From the NCBI GenBank assembly GCA_963607765.1, contig CAVDDT010000034.1, forward strand, positions 1 to 64,000: a stretch of DNA of 64,000 nucleotides. Direction: 5' to 3'. The notes under the pieces were generated by a model. The model saw nothing but the letters and a program-made list of their open reading frames with translations, did not search any database and was not told where the DNA came from. Made by a program: the position numbers and the translations under genes. The stretch is from Colivicinus sp963607765. Its GTDB lineage: Bacteria; Bacillota_I; Bacilli_A; Erysipelotrichales; Erysipelotrichaceae. This document shows, piece by piece, positions 52,333 through 61,117 of the stretch (the stretch's first letter is position 1; each line of letters begins with the position of its first letter).

Positions 52333-53412
52333 ATGGATGCTAGAATTGTTAAATTAGAGAATATTGAAAAAAGATATTTAGAGATAAGTGAAGAGATGCT
52401 TAAGGATGATGTTGTTAGTAACGTCAAGGCTTTTACTAAGTTAAGTAAGGAACAAGCTACTTTACGTGGTGCTTATGAAGCTTACCAAGAGCTTAAGAAG
52501 CTAAATAGTGATATCGAAGGTGCTAACGAGATGCTTAAGGATGATGATCCTGAGATTAAGGAAATGGCTCAAATGGAGCTTGATGAAGCTACAAGTAAGC
52601 TTGAAACTTTAAATGCTCATATTGAACAGCTTCTTCTTCCTCGTGATCCAGAGGATGCTTACGATTGCCTTGTGGAAATTCGTGGTGCAGCTGGTGGTGA
52701 TGAAGGAAATATTTTCGCTGGTGACTTATATAGAATGTATAACTATTATGCAGCTAATATGGGATTTAAGACTGAGGTCATGGAATCAAGTGAGTCTGAG
52801 GCTGGTGGTTATGCGCTTATTAGTTTTTCTGTAAAAGGACAAGATGCATATCGACATTTTAAGTTTGAATCTGGTGCTCATAGAGTACAAAGGGTTCCTA
52901 AGACTGAAACACAGGGTAGAGTTCATACTTCGACAGCTACAGTGTTTGTTTTGCCCGATGTTGAAGATGAGGATGTTGAGATTCCTGATAGCGATCTTGA
53001 GATTGAAACACATAGAGCCAGTGGTGCTGGTGGTCAGCATATCAACAAGACTGATAGTGCTGTTAGAATTGTTCATAAGCCTACCGGTATTACTGTTAAC
53101 TGCCAAGATGGTAGAAATCAGCTTTCTAATAAGGAAACGGCTTTAAGAATTATTAAGGCTAGAGTTTATAACTATTATAAGGAACAAAAAGAGAAAGAAG
53201 CTGGTGAGGCTAGAAAGAGTAAGATTGGTACTGGCGATAGAAGTGAGAAAATTAGAACTTATAACTATCCACAAAATAGAGTTACTGATCATAGAATTGG
53301 TTTAACCATCAATCAGCTTGATAGAATCATGGAAGGCAAGTTAAATGATATTATTGATGCGCTTATTAAGAATGAAGAACAGGAAAAGCTTTTAAATGAG
53401 CACGTACAATGA
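52333..53412 (+). CDS. prfA: Peptide chain release factor 1
   Basis: Recognises UAA and UAG and triggers peptide release. GGQ is at 233-235 in SGAGGQHIN. The codon-recognition and domain layout are normal over 359 residues. It overlaps prmC, whose product methylates the GGQ glutamine, by 17 bases. Confidence 0.97.
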   Translation: MDARIVKLENIEKRYLEISEEMLKDDVVSNVKAFTKLSKEQATLRGAYEAYQELKKLNSDIEGANEMLKDDDPEIKEMAQMELDEATSKLETLNAHIEQLLLPRDPEDAYDCLVEIRGAAGGDEGNIFAGDLYRMYNYYAANMGFKTEVMESSESEAGGYALISFSVKGQDAYRHFKFESGAHRVQRVPKTETQGRVHTSTATVFVLPDVEDEDVEIPDSDLEIETHRASGAGGQHINKTDSAVRIVHKPTGITVNCQDGRNQLSNKETALRIIKARVYNYYKEQKEKEAGEARKSKIGTGDRSEKIRTYNYPQNRVTDHRIGLTINQLDRIMEGKLNDIIDALIKNEEQEKLLNEHVQ

Positions 53413-54232
53413 TTTATTAAATGAATATAAGAAGGTCTTTAATGATAAGGAAACATTAAGGGCTTTTCTTTTTGAATTGTGTAATGAGTATGATATTGAC
53501 TTGTATATGGAAAAGGATATGCAAGCTGATAAAAGAGTTGAGGAACGTTTTATTGATGGCGTAAATAAGCTTAAAGAAAATGAGCCTCTTAATTATGTGT
53601 TGGGTTATTCTTATTTCTATGGTTATAAGATGATAGTCAATAAGAATGTTTTAATTCCTCGATTTGAAACAGAAGAATTAGTTGGCTTAGTATTGTCTAA
53701 ATATGATGAATATTTTAAGGGCAAGAAGGTCACTTTAGCTGATGTAGGCACTGGTAGTGGAGCGATAGCCATCGCATTAAAAAAAGAAGAAGATAATTTT
53801 GAAGTATATGCTAGTGATATTTCAGCTGATGCGTTAAAGGTTGCGAAAGAGAATGCTTCAAATAACAATGCTGATATAAAGTTCTATGAGGGTTCAATGC
53901 TTGATCCAATTGTTGAAAACAATATTAAGCTTGATATTCTTGTCTCTAATCCACCTTATATTAAACAAGATGAAGTTTTAGACCCAAGTGTTAAAGATTA
54001 CGAGCCTCATGTAGCTTTGTTTGGTGGCAATGATGGGCTTAAATTTTATCGCATGATATTTGAGAAAGCTCATTTGGTCATGAAAGATAATGGCCTATTA
54101 TTTTTTGAAATGGGCTATGACCAAAAAGAAAATCTTTCCGCTTTAGCTAGAGAATATTTCCCTAATGCTGATATCAATGTATATAAGGACATTAACAAGA
54201 AAGATCGAATGCTTTTTATAAAATTAAATTAA
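53396..54232 (+). CDS. prmC: Release factor glutamine methyltransferase
   Basis: SAM-dependent methyltransferase of the GGQ glutamine of RF1 and RF2, 278 residues. ADVGTGSGAIAIAL is the SAM loop and LVSNPPYI the catalytic NPPY. GYSYFYGYKM(I/V) and IPRFETEELV are family text in the N-terminal domain. Coupled to prfA. Its 3' end overlaps the end of a convergent ChrA gene by 17 bases. Confidence 0.95.
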   Translation: MSTYNDLLNEYKKVFNDKETLRAFLFELCNEYDIDLYMEKDMQADKRVEERFIDGVNKLKENEPLNYVLGYSYFYGYKMIVNKNVLIPRFETEELVGLVLSKYDEYFKGKKVTLADVGTGSGAIAIALKKEEDNFEVYASDISADALKVAKENASNNNADIKFYEGSMLDPIVENNIKLDILVSNPPYIKQDEVLDPSVKDYEPHVALFGGNDGLKFYRMIFEKAHLVMKDNGLLFFEMGYDQKENLSALAREYFPNADINVYKDINKKDRMLFIKLN

Positions 54233-54758
54233 TTAGCATATATATAAACCCTGTAGCTATCATGGCAAATATGGGGTTTATTTTTGTTTTTCTAATAGAA
54301 ATAAAACAAGCAGCAAACAAGACTAGGGCTGTAATATCTAAGCTTGATTCTTTTGTTATAGCGTTAATTAAAATACTTAGTCCTGCGCTAGCTATAAGGG
54401 CAATTATTGTAGGACGCAAAGTTGATAATATTGTTTTCATATAATCAATGTTTTTATATTTGAAATAAAGACATGTCAAAATAGAAACAATAAAGATGGC
54501 TGGCAATATTGTGGCGAGTGTAGCGATGATTGCGCCTAAGATGCCAGCTATTTTAAGTCCAACAAAGGTTGCACAATTTACCGCAATTGGACCAGGTGTC
54601 ATTTCGGCAATCGTTATTAAGTTAGAAAACTCATCCAAAGTAATCCAAGCAAATTTCTCAACTACTTGACTTTGAATAATTGGAATTGATGCATATCCTC
54701 CTCCTATTGAGAATAGTCCTACTTTTAGAAAGCTAATAAATAGTTTAATGTATATCAT
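54216..54758 (-). CDS. Chromate transporter half-protein
   Basis: A 180-residue membrane protein, one of two ChrA (CHR superfamily) halves. FISFLKVGLFSIGGGYASIP and AEMTPGPIAVN are the family signatures. Half-size CHR proteins usually function as a heteromeric pair with inverted topology, and the second half is encoded just upstream with a 14-base overlap. Chromate, or another oxyanion, is the expected substrate. No terminator separates it from prmC. Confidence 0.9.
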   Translation of the reverse strand: MIYIKLFISFLKVGLFSIGGGYASIPIIQSQVVEKFAWITLDEFSNLITIAEMTPGPIAVNCATFVGLKIAGILGAIIATLATILPAIFIVSILTCLYFKYKNIDYMKTILSTLRPTIIALIASAGLSILINAITKESSLDITALVLFAACFISIRKTKINPIFAMIATGFIYMLINLIL

Positions 54759-55305
54759 GTTTAGCTCCTAAAATTGAAATAATAATTCCAAGAAGTAATG
54801 TGAATAGAATAATGTATATAACATTTACATCAAAAAAGAACACTAGTATAAAGGCTATAAGCATTATAGAAATATTTAAGTATTCTTTTCTTTTAAAGAT
54901 TTTACTAGCTAATGTTAAAACGGTATCTAAGATGATAGCTGCAACTCCTGCTTGCATGCCTTTTAACAACAGTGAAAATGCCACATTGCCTATTAGCAGA
55001 TTATAGAAATAGGAAATTATTGTAAGAATTACCATTGGTGGAATAATAGTGCCTAGTACCGCTACTAGCATGCCTATGTATCCTGCAACTTTTAGTCCAA
55101 CAGCAATGGCACAATTTACCGCAACAGCACCTGGACTTGATTGGGCGATGGCTATTAAATCCAGCATCTCTTCTTCATCTATCCAATGTAGCTCGTCTAC
55201 AAATTTCTTTTTCATAAAAGTAGCTATTACAAAGCCTCCTCCAAAGGTGAAGGCGCTAATGTATAGAGTACTTAGGAATAGTTTCAATAACTTTTTCTTT
55301 TCCAT
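54745..55305 (-). CDS. Chromate transporter half-protein
   Basis: A 186-residue CHR-family half. FLSTLYISAFTFGGGFVIA and AQSSPGAVAVNCAIAVG match the family; four to five membrane segments. First gene of the two-gene - strand operon. The start is ATG 55305, 6 bases from a TGn-TATCCT box, and no ribosome-binding site is visible. Divergent from the diguanylate cyclase gene. Confidence 0.9.
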   Translation of the reverse strand: MEKKKLLKLFLSTLYISAFTFGGGFVIATFMKKKFVDELHWIDEEEMLDLIAIAQSSPGAVAVNCAIAVGLKVAGYIGMLVAVLGTIIPPMVILTIISYFYNLLIGNVAFSLLLKGMQAGVAAIILDTVLTLASKIFKRKEYLNISIMLIAFILVFFFDVNVIYIILFTLLLGIIISILGAKHDIH

Positions 55306-55311
55306 ATCTAT

Positions 55312-55320
55312 AGGATAACA
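55312..55320 (-). promoter_or_regulatory. chrA pair extended -10 (leaderless)
   Basis: On the - strand TGTTATCCT (TGn-TATCCT), 6 bases before the ATG at 55305. Confidence 0.4.
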
Positions 55321-55337
55321 AGAAAATGTTATAAAGA

Positions 55338-55345
55338 TGTAAAAT
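55338..55345 (+). promoter_or_regulatory. GGDEF gene -10 (leaderless)
   Basis: TGTAAAAT ends 6 bases before ATG 55352, without a ribosome-binding site. Confidence 0.5.
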
Positions 55346-55351
55346 ATAAGT

Positions 55352-56482
55352 ATGTTAGCAAGCTATTATGCGGAAGTTGATATAATCTGTGCTGTTATAC
55401 TTTTGTGTCTAATTCATCGCAGTATCAAGTCAAACTTTTCTAAGACTGATCGAACAAATTTTATTGTTTTATTAACGATTAATTTTCTATTTGTCTTAAG
55501 CGACTTTATTTGGATATTCAACAATGGCTACGCTAGTTATATGGATATTTCAAATGGCGTTCTTATTGGATATATAGGAAATGGTTTAAATTCAATATTA
55601 TCAGCTTTGTCTTCTTTGTCTTGGCTATTTTTTTCAGAAAGTATGCAGAATCATTTAGCTTTTCATAATGGCAAAAAAGCGTTCTTGGTTTCTTTGCCGG
55701 TTATTATATTAATTATTTTATGTTTATTTAATTATCAAAATCACATCATGTTTACCATCTTAAGTGATGGAACGTATGTTCGTGGGGTTGGCTATATCTA
55801 TCAGGTTATTGTGTCTTTTGGTTATATTATTGTAGCAGCTATTTTATCGCTTAATCATGCCAATAAAGCTAAGAATGAGAAAAGTAGGAAGCGTTCTTTA
55901 ACGATGTTTAATTTTATGATTCCTCCTACTATTGCAACTGTTTTGCAGCTATTGATTCCTAATATGTCTATTTTGTTTATCGGCACTGTTTTGGCTTTAC
56001 TTAATTTATTTATTTCCTTACAAGGACAATTGGTATTAAATGACCCTTTGACTGGTTTGAATAATAGGTCTCTTTTAGACCAAAAGATTGAAAAAGGAAT
56101 GAACAGTGTTGATGATGGCGGTGACTTTTATCTTTTATTATTTGATGCGGACAAATTCAAGAATATTAACGATACTTTTGGGCATTTAGAAGGTGATAGG
56201 GCTTTGATTATAATTGCGGATACTTTAAGAAAGAATTGCAGTCCTGGTGATTTTATATGTAGGTATGGTGGCGATGAATTTATCATGCTTCATAAGTGTA
56301 AGAAAAATGAAGATTGTAGCATTTTAATTGAAAAAATTAATAAAATGTTAGATAGTCATGATCTTCCATATTCTTTACATGTTAGTGTTGGGATATGTAA
56401 GTATCATGATGGAATAGATGGTTGGTCTAAGATGGTTAAAGAGGCTGATGAGAGTTTATATATTGCAAAGAAGAATAGGTAG
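55352..56482 (+). CDS. Membrane GGDEF diguanylate cyclase
   Basis: A 376-residue protein. About seven hydrophobic segments occupy residues 8-225, then a GGDEF domain: DPLTGLNNRSLLD at its start, FDADKFKNINDTFGH, and the active site GGDEF at 306-310. The inhibitory RxxD site is absent (SPGD occupies that position), so product inhibition is unlikely. It should make c-di-GMP. It is the only GGDEF protein here, and no EAL or HD-GYP protein is in the window. A phosphatase gene follows after 3 bases. Confidence 0.9.
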   Translation: MLASYYAEVDIICAVILLCLIHRSIKSNFSKTDRTNFIVLLTINFLFVLSDFIWIFNNGYASYMDISNGVLIGYIGNGLNSILSALSSLSWLFFSESMQNHLAFHNGKKAFLVSLPVIILIILCLFNYQNHIMFTILSDGTYVRGVGYIYQVIVSFGYIIVAAILSLNHANKAKNEKSRKRSLTMFNFMIPPTIATVLQLLIPNMSILFIGTVLALLNLFISLQGQLVLNDPLTGLNNRSLLDQKIEKGMNSVDDGGDFYLLLFDADKFKNINDTFGHLEGDRALIIIADTLRKNCSPGDFICRYGGDEFIMLHKCKKNEDCSILIEKINKMLDSHDLPYSLHVSVGICKYHDGIDGWSKMVKEADESLYIAKKNR

Positions 56483-56485
56483 TTT

Positions 56486-57043
56486 ATGAAAAAGAGATTA
56501 TATTTATTAAGACATGGTCAAACAAAGTTTAATACGATGGGTTTAGCTCAGGGCAGAATTAATTCTGATTTAACTGATTTGGGAAAGAAGCAGGCTTTAG
56601 CTGCAAAAAATTATTTTGAAAAAAATAATATTAAGTTTGATCATATTTATACTTCTCCTCTTGGCAGGACCATACAAACTTGTGAAATAGTAACTGGCGA
56701 AAAAGGCAAGCAAGTTGATGGCTTGATTGAAATTGACTTTGGACAATTAGATGGCAAGGATTACGAAGTAGCTAAGGCGTATCATGATGACTATACAAGT
56801 GTTGGTGGTGAAAGCGTTGATTCTGCAGGAGATAGAATGCTTAAGACTCTTATTAAGATTATGCAAGAAGATAATGAAAGTGTTCTTGTGGTAGCTCACG
56901 CTACAGTTGGCAGAGCTTTTTATTATAAAGTAATTGGCGAGTATCTTCCTTCTTTTAGGATTCCTAATTGTGGCATTTCTATTTATGATTTTGAAGATGG
57001 CAAGTTTTCTTTTGTGAAGATGGTAGACCCGCTTAATGATTAA
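56486..57043 (+). CDS. Histidine phosphatase family protein
   Basis: A 185-residue phosphoglycerate-mutase-like phosphatase. LYLLRHGQTKFN carries the RHG catalytic His, YTSPLGRTIQTCEI and VVAHATVGRAF are the other conserved blocks. Substrate is not resolvable (phosphosugar or nucleotide). It overlaps the HAD gene by 8 bases and follows the GGDEF gene closely. Confidence 0.9.
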   Translation: MKKRLYLLRHGQTKFNTMGLAQGRINSDLTDLGKKQALAAKNYFEKNNIKFDHIYTSPLGRTIQTCEIVTGEKGKQVDGLIEIDFGQLDGKDYEVAKAYHDDYTSVGGESVDSAGDRMLKTLIKIMQEDNESVLVVAHATVGRAFYYKVIGEYLPSFRIPNCGISIYDFEDGKFSFVKMVDPLND

Positions 57044-57842
57044 ATATATTTTTTCTGATTTAGATGGAACACTTCTTTCTAGTGATAAGACTATTAGCTA
57101 TAAAAACAAAGAGATTATTAAAAAAGCTAATGATAATGGTGTGAAGTTTATTGTCAATTCTGGTAGACTTCCTTATAGCTTTAGAAGCTATAAAAAAGAT
57201 TTTGATTTAAATTATTTTGTTTCAGGCAATGGCTCTTTAATTAAATGGGATGGGAAGATAGTTTATAGCAAGCCTCTTTCTTGCGAAGATGCCAAGAGAA
57301 TCGCTGAGCTAGCATATAAGTATGAAGCTTATGCAAGATGCTTTTCACTTAAGAAGATTTGTCTTTTTAAATTTGATACAAAAACTGCTAAGGGTGTTGT
57401 GAATAAGCCATATGGTTTCTTTGATAAGAAAACCGTTAATAATCTAGAGGAAATGTTTAAATTTATTGATAATCACGATATCTATAAGATTGGCTTTTTT
57501 GATGATCATGAAAAGCTTGAAAGAGTTAAGAATAGCATTAATATTGAACTTAAAAATGTGAATACTAGTTATTCTACTTTTCGTTTTTTAGAGAATCATG
57601 ACATTAATACTTCTAAAGGAAATGCGATAAAAGAAGTATGCAAGTTGTTTAATATCGATTATGATGAAGTTTTAGCAATTGGTGATAATGGCAATGATAT
57701 GTCAATGATAGATAATGCCTTTCACAGCGCTTGTCCAGCTAATGCGACTGATGAAATCAAATGTAAGTGTGAATACATTTCTGATAGATCTTGTGATGAG
57801 GATGCGATTTTTGATATTGTGAGTAAATTTTGTAATCTATGA
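57036..57842 (+). CDS. Cof-type HAD-IIB phosphatase
   Basis: A 268-residue HAD hydrolase. FSDLDGTLLSSDK is motif I with the nucleophile Asp, VNSGRLPYSF motif II, and GDNGNDMSMI motif IV; the C2B cap fills the middle. Such enzymes dephosphorylate sugar phosphates or flavin intermediates. Coupled to the histidine phosphatase. Confidence 0.92.
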   Translation: MIKYIFSDLDGTLLSSDKTISYKNKEIIKKANDNGVKFIVNSGRLPYSFRSYKKDFDLNYFVSGNGSLIKWDGKIVYSKPLSCEDAKRIAELAYKYEAYARCFSLKKICLFKFDTKTAKGVVNKPYGFFDKKTVNNLEEMFKFIDNHDIYKIGFFDDHEKLERVKNSINIELKNVNTSYSTFRFLENHDINTSKGNAIKEVCKLFNIDYDEVLAIGDNGNDMSMIDNAFHSACPANATDEIKCKCEYISDRSCDEDAIFDIVSKFCNL

Positions 57843-57929
57843 TATATTTTTTCGTGTCTATATGTTTGTAAGGATACTTGCAACAAAGCAAGTCAAGAAA
57901 ACATTACAACGATGTTGTTTGCGATATTT

Positions 57930-57955
57930 TATAAAAAGATGCAATGTTGCATCTT
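57930..57955 (-). terminator. Terminator of CMD/cupin operon
   Basis: On the - strand AAGATGCA/TGCATCTT with loop ACAT and a T-run; it overlaps the stop of the CMD-like gene. Confidence 0.75.
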
Positions 57956-58277
57956 AATTTGTCCATACTTGTTTTGCCATATTGAAGGCTGCCCAAGCTT
58001 TGGGCCATCCGCAATAGAAAGCGATGTGGGTAATAATTGCAGCGATTTCTTTTTGACTTACGCCATTATTTTTGGCGTTTTCAAGATGATATTTTAAAGA
58101 TGAATCAGTTATTCCTTGTGAAATCAATGATACTACTGTAATGATGCATCTTGTTTTTATATCAATATCTTCATTATTCCAGTTTTCACCAAATAGGATA
58201 TCGTCATTAAAGTGGGCAAAATCAGGTGCGAATTCTCCTAGAGCGTCTTTGCCTGCGGTTTGTTTAATCTTACTCAT
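57954..58277 (-). CDS. Carboxymuconolactone decarboxylase family protein
   Basis: A 107-residue all-helical protein of the CMD/AhpD superfamily, with TRCIITVVSLISQG and ITHIAFYCGWPKAWAAF. It lacks the CxxC pair of AhpD, so it is not a peroxidase of that type. Pairing with a cupin gene (4-base overlap) is common in anaerobes. Reaction unknown. Confidence 0.88.
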   Translation of the reverse strand: MSKIKQTAGKDALGEFAPDFAHFNDDILFGENWNNEDIDIKTRCIITVVSLISQGITDSSLKYHLENAKNNGVSQKEIAAIITHIAFYCGWPKAWAAFNMAKQVWTN

Positions 58278-58699
58278 AGCTTGTTATACTCCTCATCGCT
58301 TACTTTTTCACACCATTCATTACTGCAATTTTCTCCAGGAACTTCTATTGCGATATGAGAAAACCATGAATCTTTTTTAGCACCATGCCAATGCTTAACA
58401 TTAGCTGGAATATTAATAACCATTCCTTCACTTAATGAAATAGCTGGTTTTCCTTCTTCTTGATACCAGCCTTCACCGCATGTGCATACTAGTATTTGGC
58501 CTCCGCCACTAGTTGAATGATGAATATGCCAATTGTTTCTACATCCTGGTTCAAATGTAACATTAGCCAGGAATAGCCCATCTTTATTTAAAGGATTTAA
58601 GTAGGAATTTCCAATAAAGTATTTAGCGTAGGCTGTGTTAGCTTGACCAGTTTTAAACATATTATGTTTTTCAAATTCGTTTTTATCTAAGTATTTCAT
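58274..58699 (-). CDS. Cupin domain protein
   Basis: A 141-residue single-cupin protein. The metal motif begins NWHIHHSTSGGGQILVC and the second box is HWHGAKKDSWFSHIAIE. AAGGAGAG precedes the ATG. Operon partner of the CMD-like protein. Confidence 0.9.
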   Translation of the reverse strand: MKYLDKNEFEKHNMFKTGQANTAYAKYFIGNSYLNPLNKDGLFLANVTFEPGCRNNWHIHHSTSGGGQILVCTCGEGWYQEEGKPAISLSEGMVINIPANVKHWHGAKKDSWFSHIAIEVPGENCSNEWCEKVSDEEYNKL

Positions 58700-58748
58700 A
58701 ATCTCTCCTTTTTAATTACTGTAATACTTAAAGCTTACTTTAGGTCAA

Positions 58749-58773
58749 TAAAAAAAGATGGCTTAGCCATCTT
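58749..58773 (-). terminator. Terminator of the darA gene
   Basis: On the - strand AAGATGGC/GCCATCTT with loop TAA and six T. Confidence 0.8.
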
Positions 58774-58786
58774 AATTTTGTTTCTA

Positions 58787-59110
58787 TTATAGTTTTACGA
58801 ATTGGTTAACATCTAGCACGAAGATTGTAGCTCCACCAACTGTTACTTCAATAGGCATTGGGGCAAATTCGCCAGACATGAATGATGCACTAGATGGCGC
58901 AACTTCTGTTCTTCTTTTTGATTCGTTACCTATGATTTCGATGGCTTTTTCAACTTGATCATCTTCACAACCTACGATTAATGTAGTATTTCCTAATGAT
59001 AGGAAGCCACCTGTTGTAGCTAACTTTGTTACTTGGAAAGAGTTGTTGTTTAATGATGAACTAACTGAAGCACTATCGTCGTTTGATACAATCGCTAAAA
59101 TAAGTTTCAT
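58787..59110 (-). CDS. darA: Cyclic-di-AMP receptor DarA (PstA)
   Basis: A 107-residue PII-like trimeric protein that binds c-di-AMP. KLILAIVSNDDS, FQVTKLATTGGFLSLGNTTLIVG and the Gly-rich FMSGEFAPMP region are the family text. ATG 59110 follows AGGAGG; a longer frame to 59131 places the ribosome-binding site inside the gene and is rejected. Divergent from ftsE. The c-di-AMP cyclase is not in the window. Confidence 0.92.
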   Translation of the reverse strand: MKLILAIVSNDDSASVSSSLNNNSFQVTKLATTGGFLSLGNTTLIVGCEDDQVEKAIEIIGNESKRRTEVAPSSASFMSGEFAPMPIEVTVGGATIFVLDVNQFVKL

Positions 59111-59191
59111 ATTTTTTCCTCCTATAATCACTATTATTATAAAAAAATCAGTTTAAGTTCACAATAAAAACATTATTGACTTGATGGGTAT

Positions 59192-59199
59192 TGTATAAT
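59192..59199 (+). promoter_or_regulatory. ftsE -10 (leaderless)
   Basis: TGTATAAT. ATG 59202 is only 2 bases after the box, upstream of any likely RNA start; ATG 59208 is 8 bases after it and is the probable start. Confidence 0.6.
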
Positions 59200-59207
59200 G
59201 TATGCAT

Positions 59208-60221
59208 ATGATTAAATTTGATAAAGTGTCTAAGACATATAAAAACGGAACACATGCGTTATATGACATTTCTTTAGAAATAAAGGATGGCGATTTTGTC
59301 TATATTATCGGCGAAACTGGTAGTGGTAAGTCAACAATGATTAAGATTCTTGATGGTGAAGAGGTTCCTACTTCTGGCAGCGTTACTGTTAGCGGTATCA
59401 ATATCGATAATAAGAAAAAGAAGAACAATATTGTTGATGTCGGCAAACTAAAAAAGCGTAAAGTTCCTTTATATAGAAGAAATATTGGCGTTGTTTTCCA
59501 AGATTATCGTTTGCTACCTAAGAAAACAGTTTTTGAAAATGTTGCTTATGCGATGGAGGTAGTGGACACTCCAAAAGATAAATTAAGGCCTAGAGTTAGA
59601 GAAGTATTAAAGCTTGTTGGTTTAGCTGATAAGTCTAATTCTTTTCCAAATGAGCTTTCTGGTGGTCAACAACAGCGTACAGCTATTGCTAGAGCTATTG
59701 CGAATCGACCAAAGATTCTTATCGCCGACGAGCCAACTGGTAATCTAGATCCTAAAAAGAGTAATGAGATTATCAATTTATTTGAAAAGATCAATAGAGA
59801 AGAGAATACTACTATTCTTATTGTTACTCATGATATTGATACTGTTAGAAAACATCCTAAGCGTACTATTGAGATTAATAATGGCCATATTGTTAGAGAT
59901 AAGGAAGATGGCATTAGAAATGTAAAGACAACTATTGATAAGGCTGATACTCAGACTTTATCTTTAGACGAAATCAAGGATGAAGATGATGTTAAACAAG
60001 AGGAACAAGCTTGGTTAAAACAGCCTGTTGAAGTAAAGGAAACTCCTGTTTGGTTAAATGAGCCCAATGATAAAAAAGAGGAAGTTAAGGCTGAAGAACC
60101 TGTATCGAGTAGCGATGTTCCTACTGCCAAAATTGAAGTTAATAAATTAGAGGATTCTGATACTTTTGATTTTGATATTGCACCTTTAGAAATTAACGAA
60201 AAAGAAAAGGATAATAACTAA
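59208..60221 (+). CDS. ftsE: Cell division ATP-binding protein FtsE
   Basis: ATPase of the FtsEX complex, which controls cell-wall hydrolases at division. Walker A is GETGSGKST, the signature is LSGGQQQR, Walker B is ILIADEPTGNLDP. The ATPase core ends near residue 225, and about 110 extra acidic residues follow, containing two similar motifs, AWLKQP and VWLNEP, and a Glu/Asp-rich end. Most FtsE proteins lack this tail. ftsX starts at the last base. Confidence 0.94.
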   Translation: MIKFDKVSKTYKNGTHALYDISLEIKDGDFVYIIGETGSGKSTMIKILDGEEVPTSGSVTVSGINIDNKKKKNNIVDVGKLKKRKVPLYRRNIGVVFQDYRLLPKKTVFENVAYAMEVVDTPKDKLRPRVREVLKLVGLADKSNSFPNELSGGQQQRTAIARAIANRPKILIADEPTGNLDPKKSNEIINLFEKINREENTTILIVTHDIDTVRKHPKRTIEINNGHIVRDKEDGIRNVKTTIDKADTQTLSLDEIKDEDDVKQEEQAWLKQPVEVKETPVWLNEPNDKKEEVKAEEPVSSSDVPTAKIEVNKLEDSDTFDFDIAPLEINEKEKDNN

Positions 60222-61117
60222 TGTTTCATAGATTTTTTAGACATGTAAAAGAGGGCTTTATTGGAGTTGGTAGACACTTTGGCATGGCTGTTAGTTCAGC
60301 CGCTTCGGTTACTATCACTCTTCTTTTAGTGGGCTTCTTTTTGGTATTAACATATAACTTGAATTTAATTACCCAAGATATTGAGGATTCTATTTCACTT
60401 AGTGCTTTAGTTGACTATGATGTGACTAGTTCTTCTACCCTTGATACTATCAAGAATCAAATTTTATCTATTGATGGTGTTAAGTCTGTTGATTATAGAA
60501 GCAAGGATGATGAGTTTACTTACTATGTTGAACAATATCCTGATATTAAAGAATTTAATGAATTATATAGAGACCAAAATCCATTCCATGATGCATTTAT
60601 GGTTAGTTTAGATGACGGCAGTGAAATGGAAGATGTTAAGAGCCAAATAGAGGCTATCAATGGAATTGATTCTGTCCATGATGGTGGCAGCAATACTTAT
60701 GTATTAATTGATATCTTACAAAAAGTTAGAATATTTGGCGGTGCTTTAGTTCTTGCCTTATGCTTATTGGCTATCTATCTAATCTACAATACTATTTCTA
60801 TTACAATTAGAGCTCGTGATACAGAAATTTGGATTATGAAAAATGTTGGCGCTAAAAATGGCTACATTCGTGCTCCTTTCCTAGTGGAAGGAATTATCAT
60901 CGGAATACTTGGTTCTCTTATTCCAATTGGAATAATGTTTGGAACTTATTATTATCTATATAACAAGACAAGCGGAAGCTTACTTGGTGTGTTTACTTTG
61001 GCTTCTCCTTATCCGTTCTTGCTATATTTATGTATTGGATTATTAGTGCTTGGCATAGTGGTTGGCTTTATCGGCTCTTATTTGAGTGTTTCTAAACTAT
61101 TGAGGAATAAGCGATGA
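60221..61117 (+). CDS. ftsX: Cell division protein FtsX
   Basis: A 298-residue membrane partner of FtsE. An N-terminal cytoplasmic stretch (MFHRFFRHVKEGFIGVGRH), the first helix, a large extracellular loop (about 50-170) that contacts hydrolase, and three C-terminal helices. IRARDTEIWIMKNVGAKNGYIR is the FtsX signature. Overlaps ftsE and the next gene by 1 and 4 bases. Confidence 0.94.
   Translation: MFHRFFRHVKEGFIGVGRHFGMAVSSAASVTITLLLVGFFLVLTYNLNLITQDIEDSISLSALVDYDVTSSSTLDTIKNQILSIDGVKSVDYRSKDDEFTYYVEQYPDIKEFNELYRDQNPFHDAFMVSLDDGSEMEDVKSQIEAINGIDSVHDGGSNTYVLIDILQKVRIFGGALVLALCLLAIYLIYNTISITIRARDTEIWIMKNVGAKNGYIRAPFLVEGIIIGILGSLIPIGIMFGTYYYLYNKTSGSLLGVFTLASPYPFLLYLCIGLLVLGIVVGFIGSYLSVSKLLRNKR

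Noticed and set aside
54800..55318. Open frames on + opposite the ChrA genes
   Set aside because: Low-complexity shadows of the - strand genes, with no ribosome-binding site or family resemblance.
57882..57898. CTTGC/GCAAG inverted repeat as a terminator of the HAD gene
   Set aside because: Short stem and no T-run after it.
57954..58277. AhpD-type peroxidase
   Set aside because: The CxxC pair of AhpD is missing.
59202..59204. ATG 59202 as the ftsE start
   Set aside because: It is 2 bases after TATAAT, upstream of any likely RNA start; the next in-frame ATG gives the usual FtsE N-terminus.
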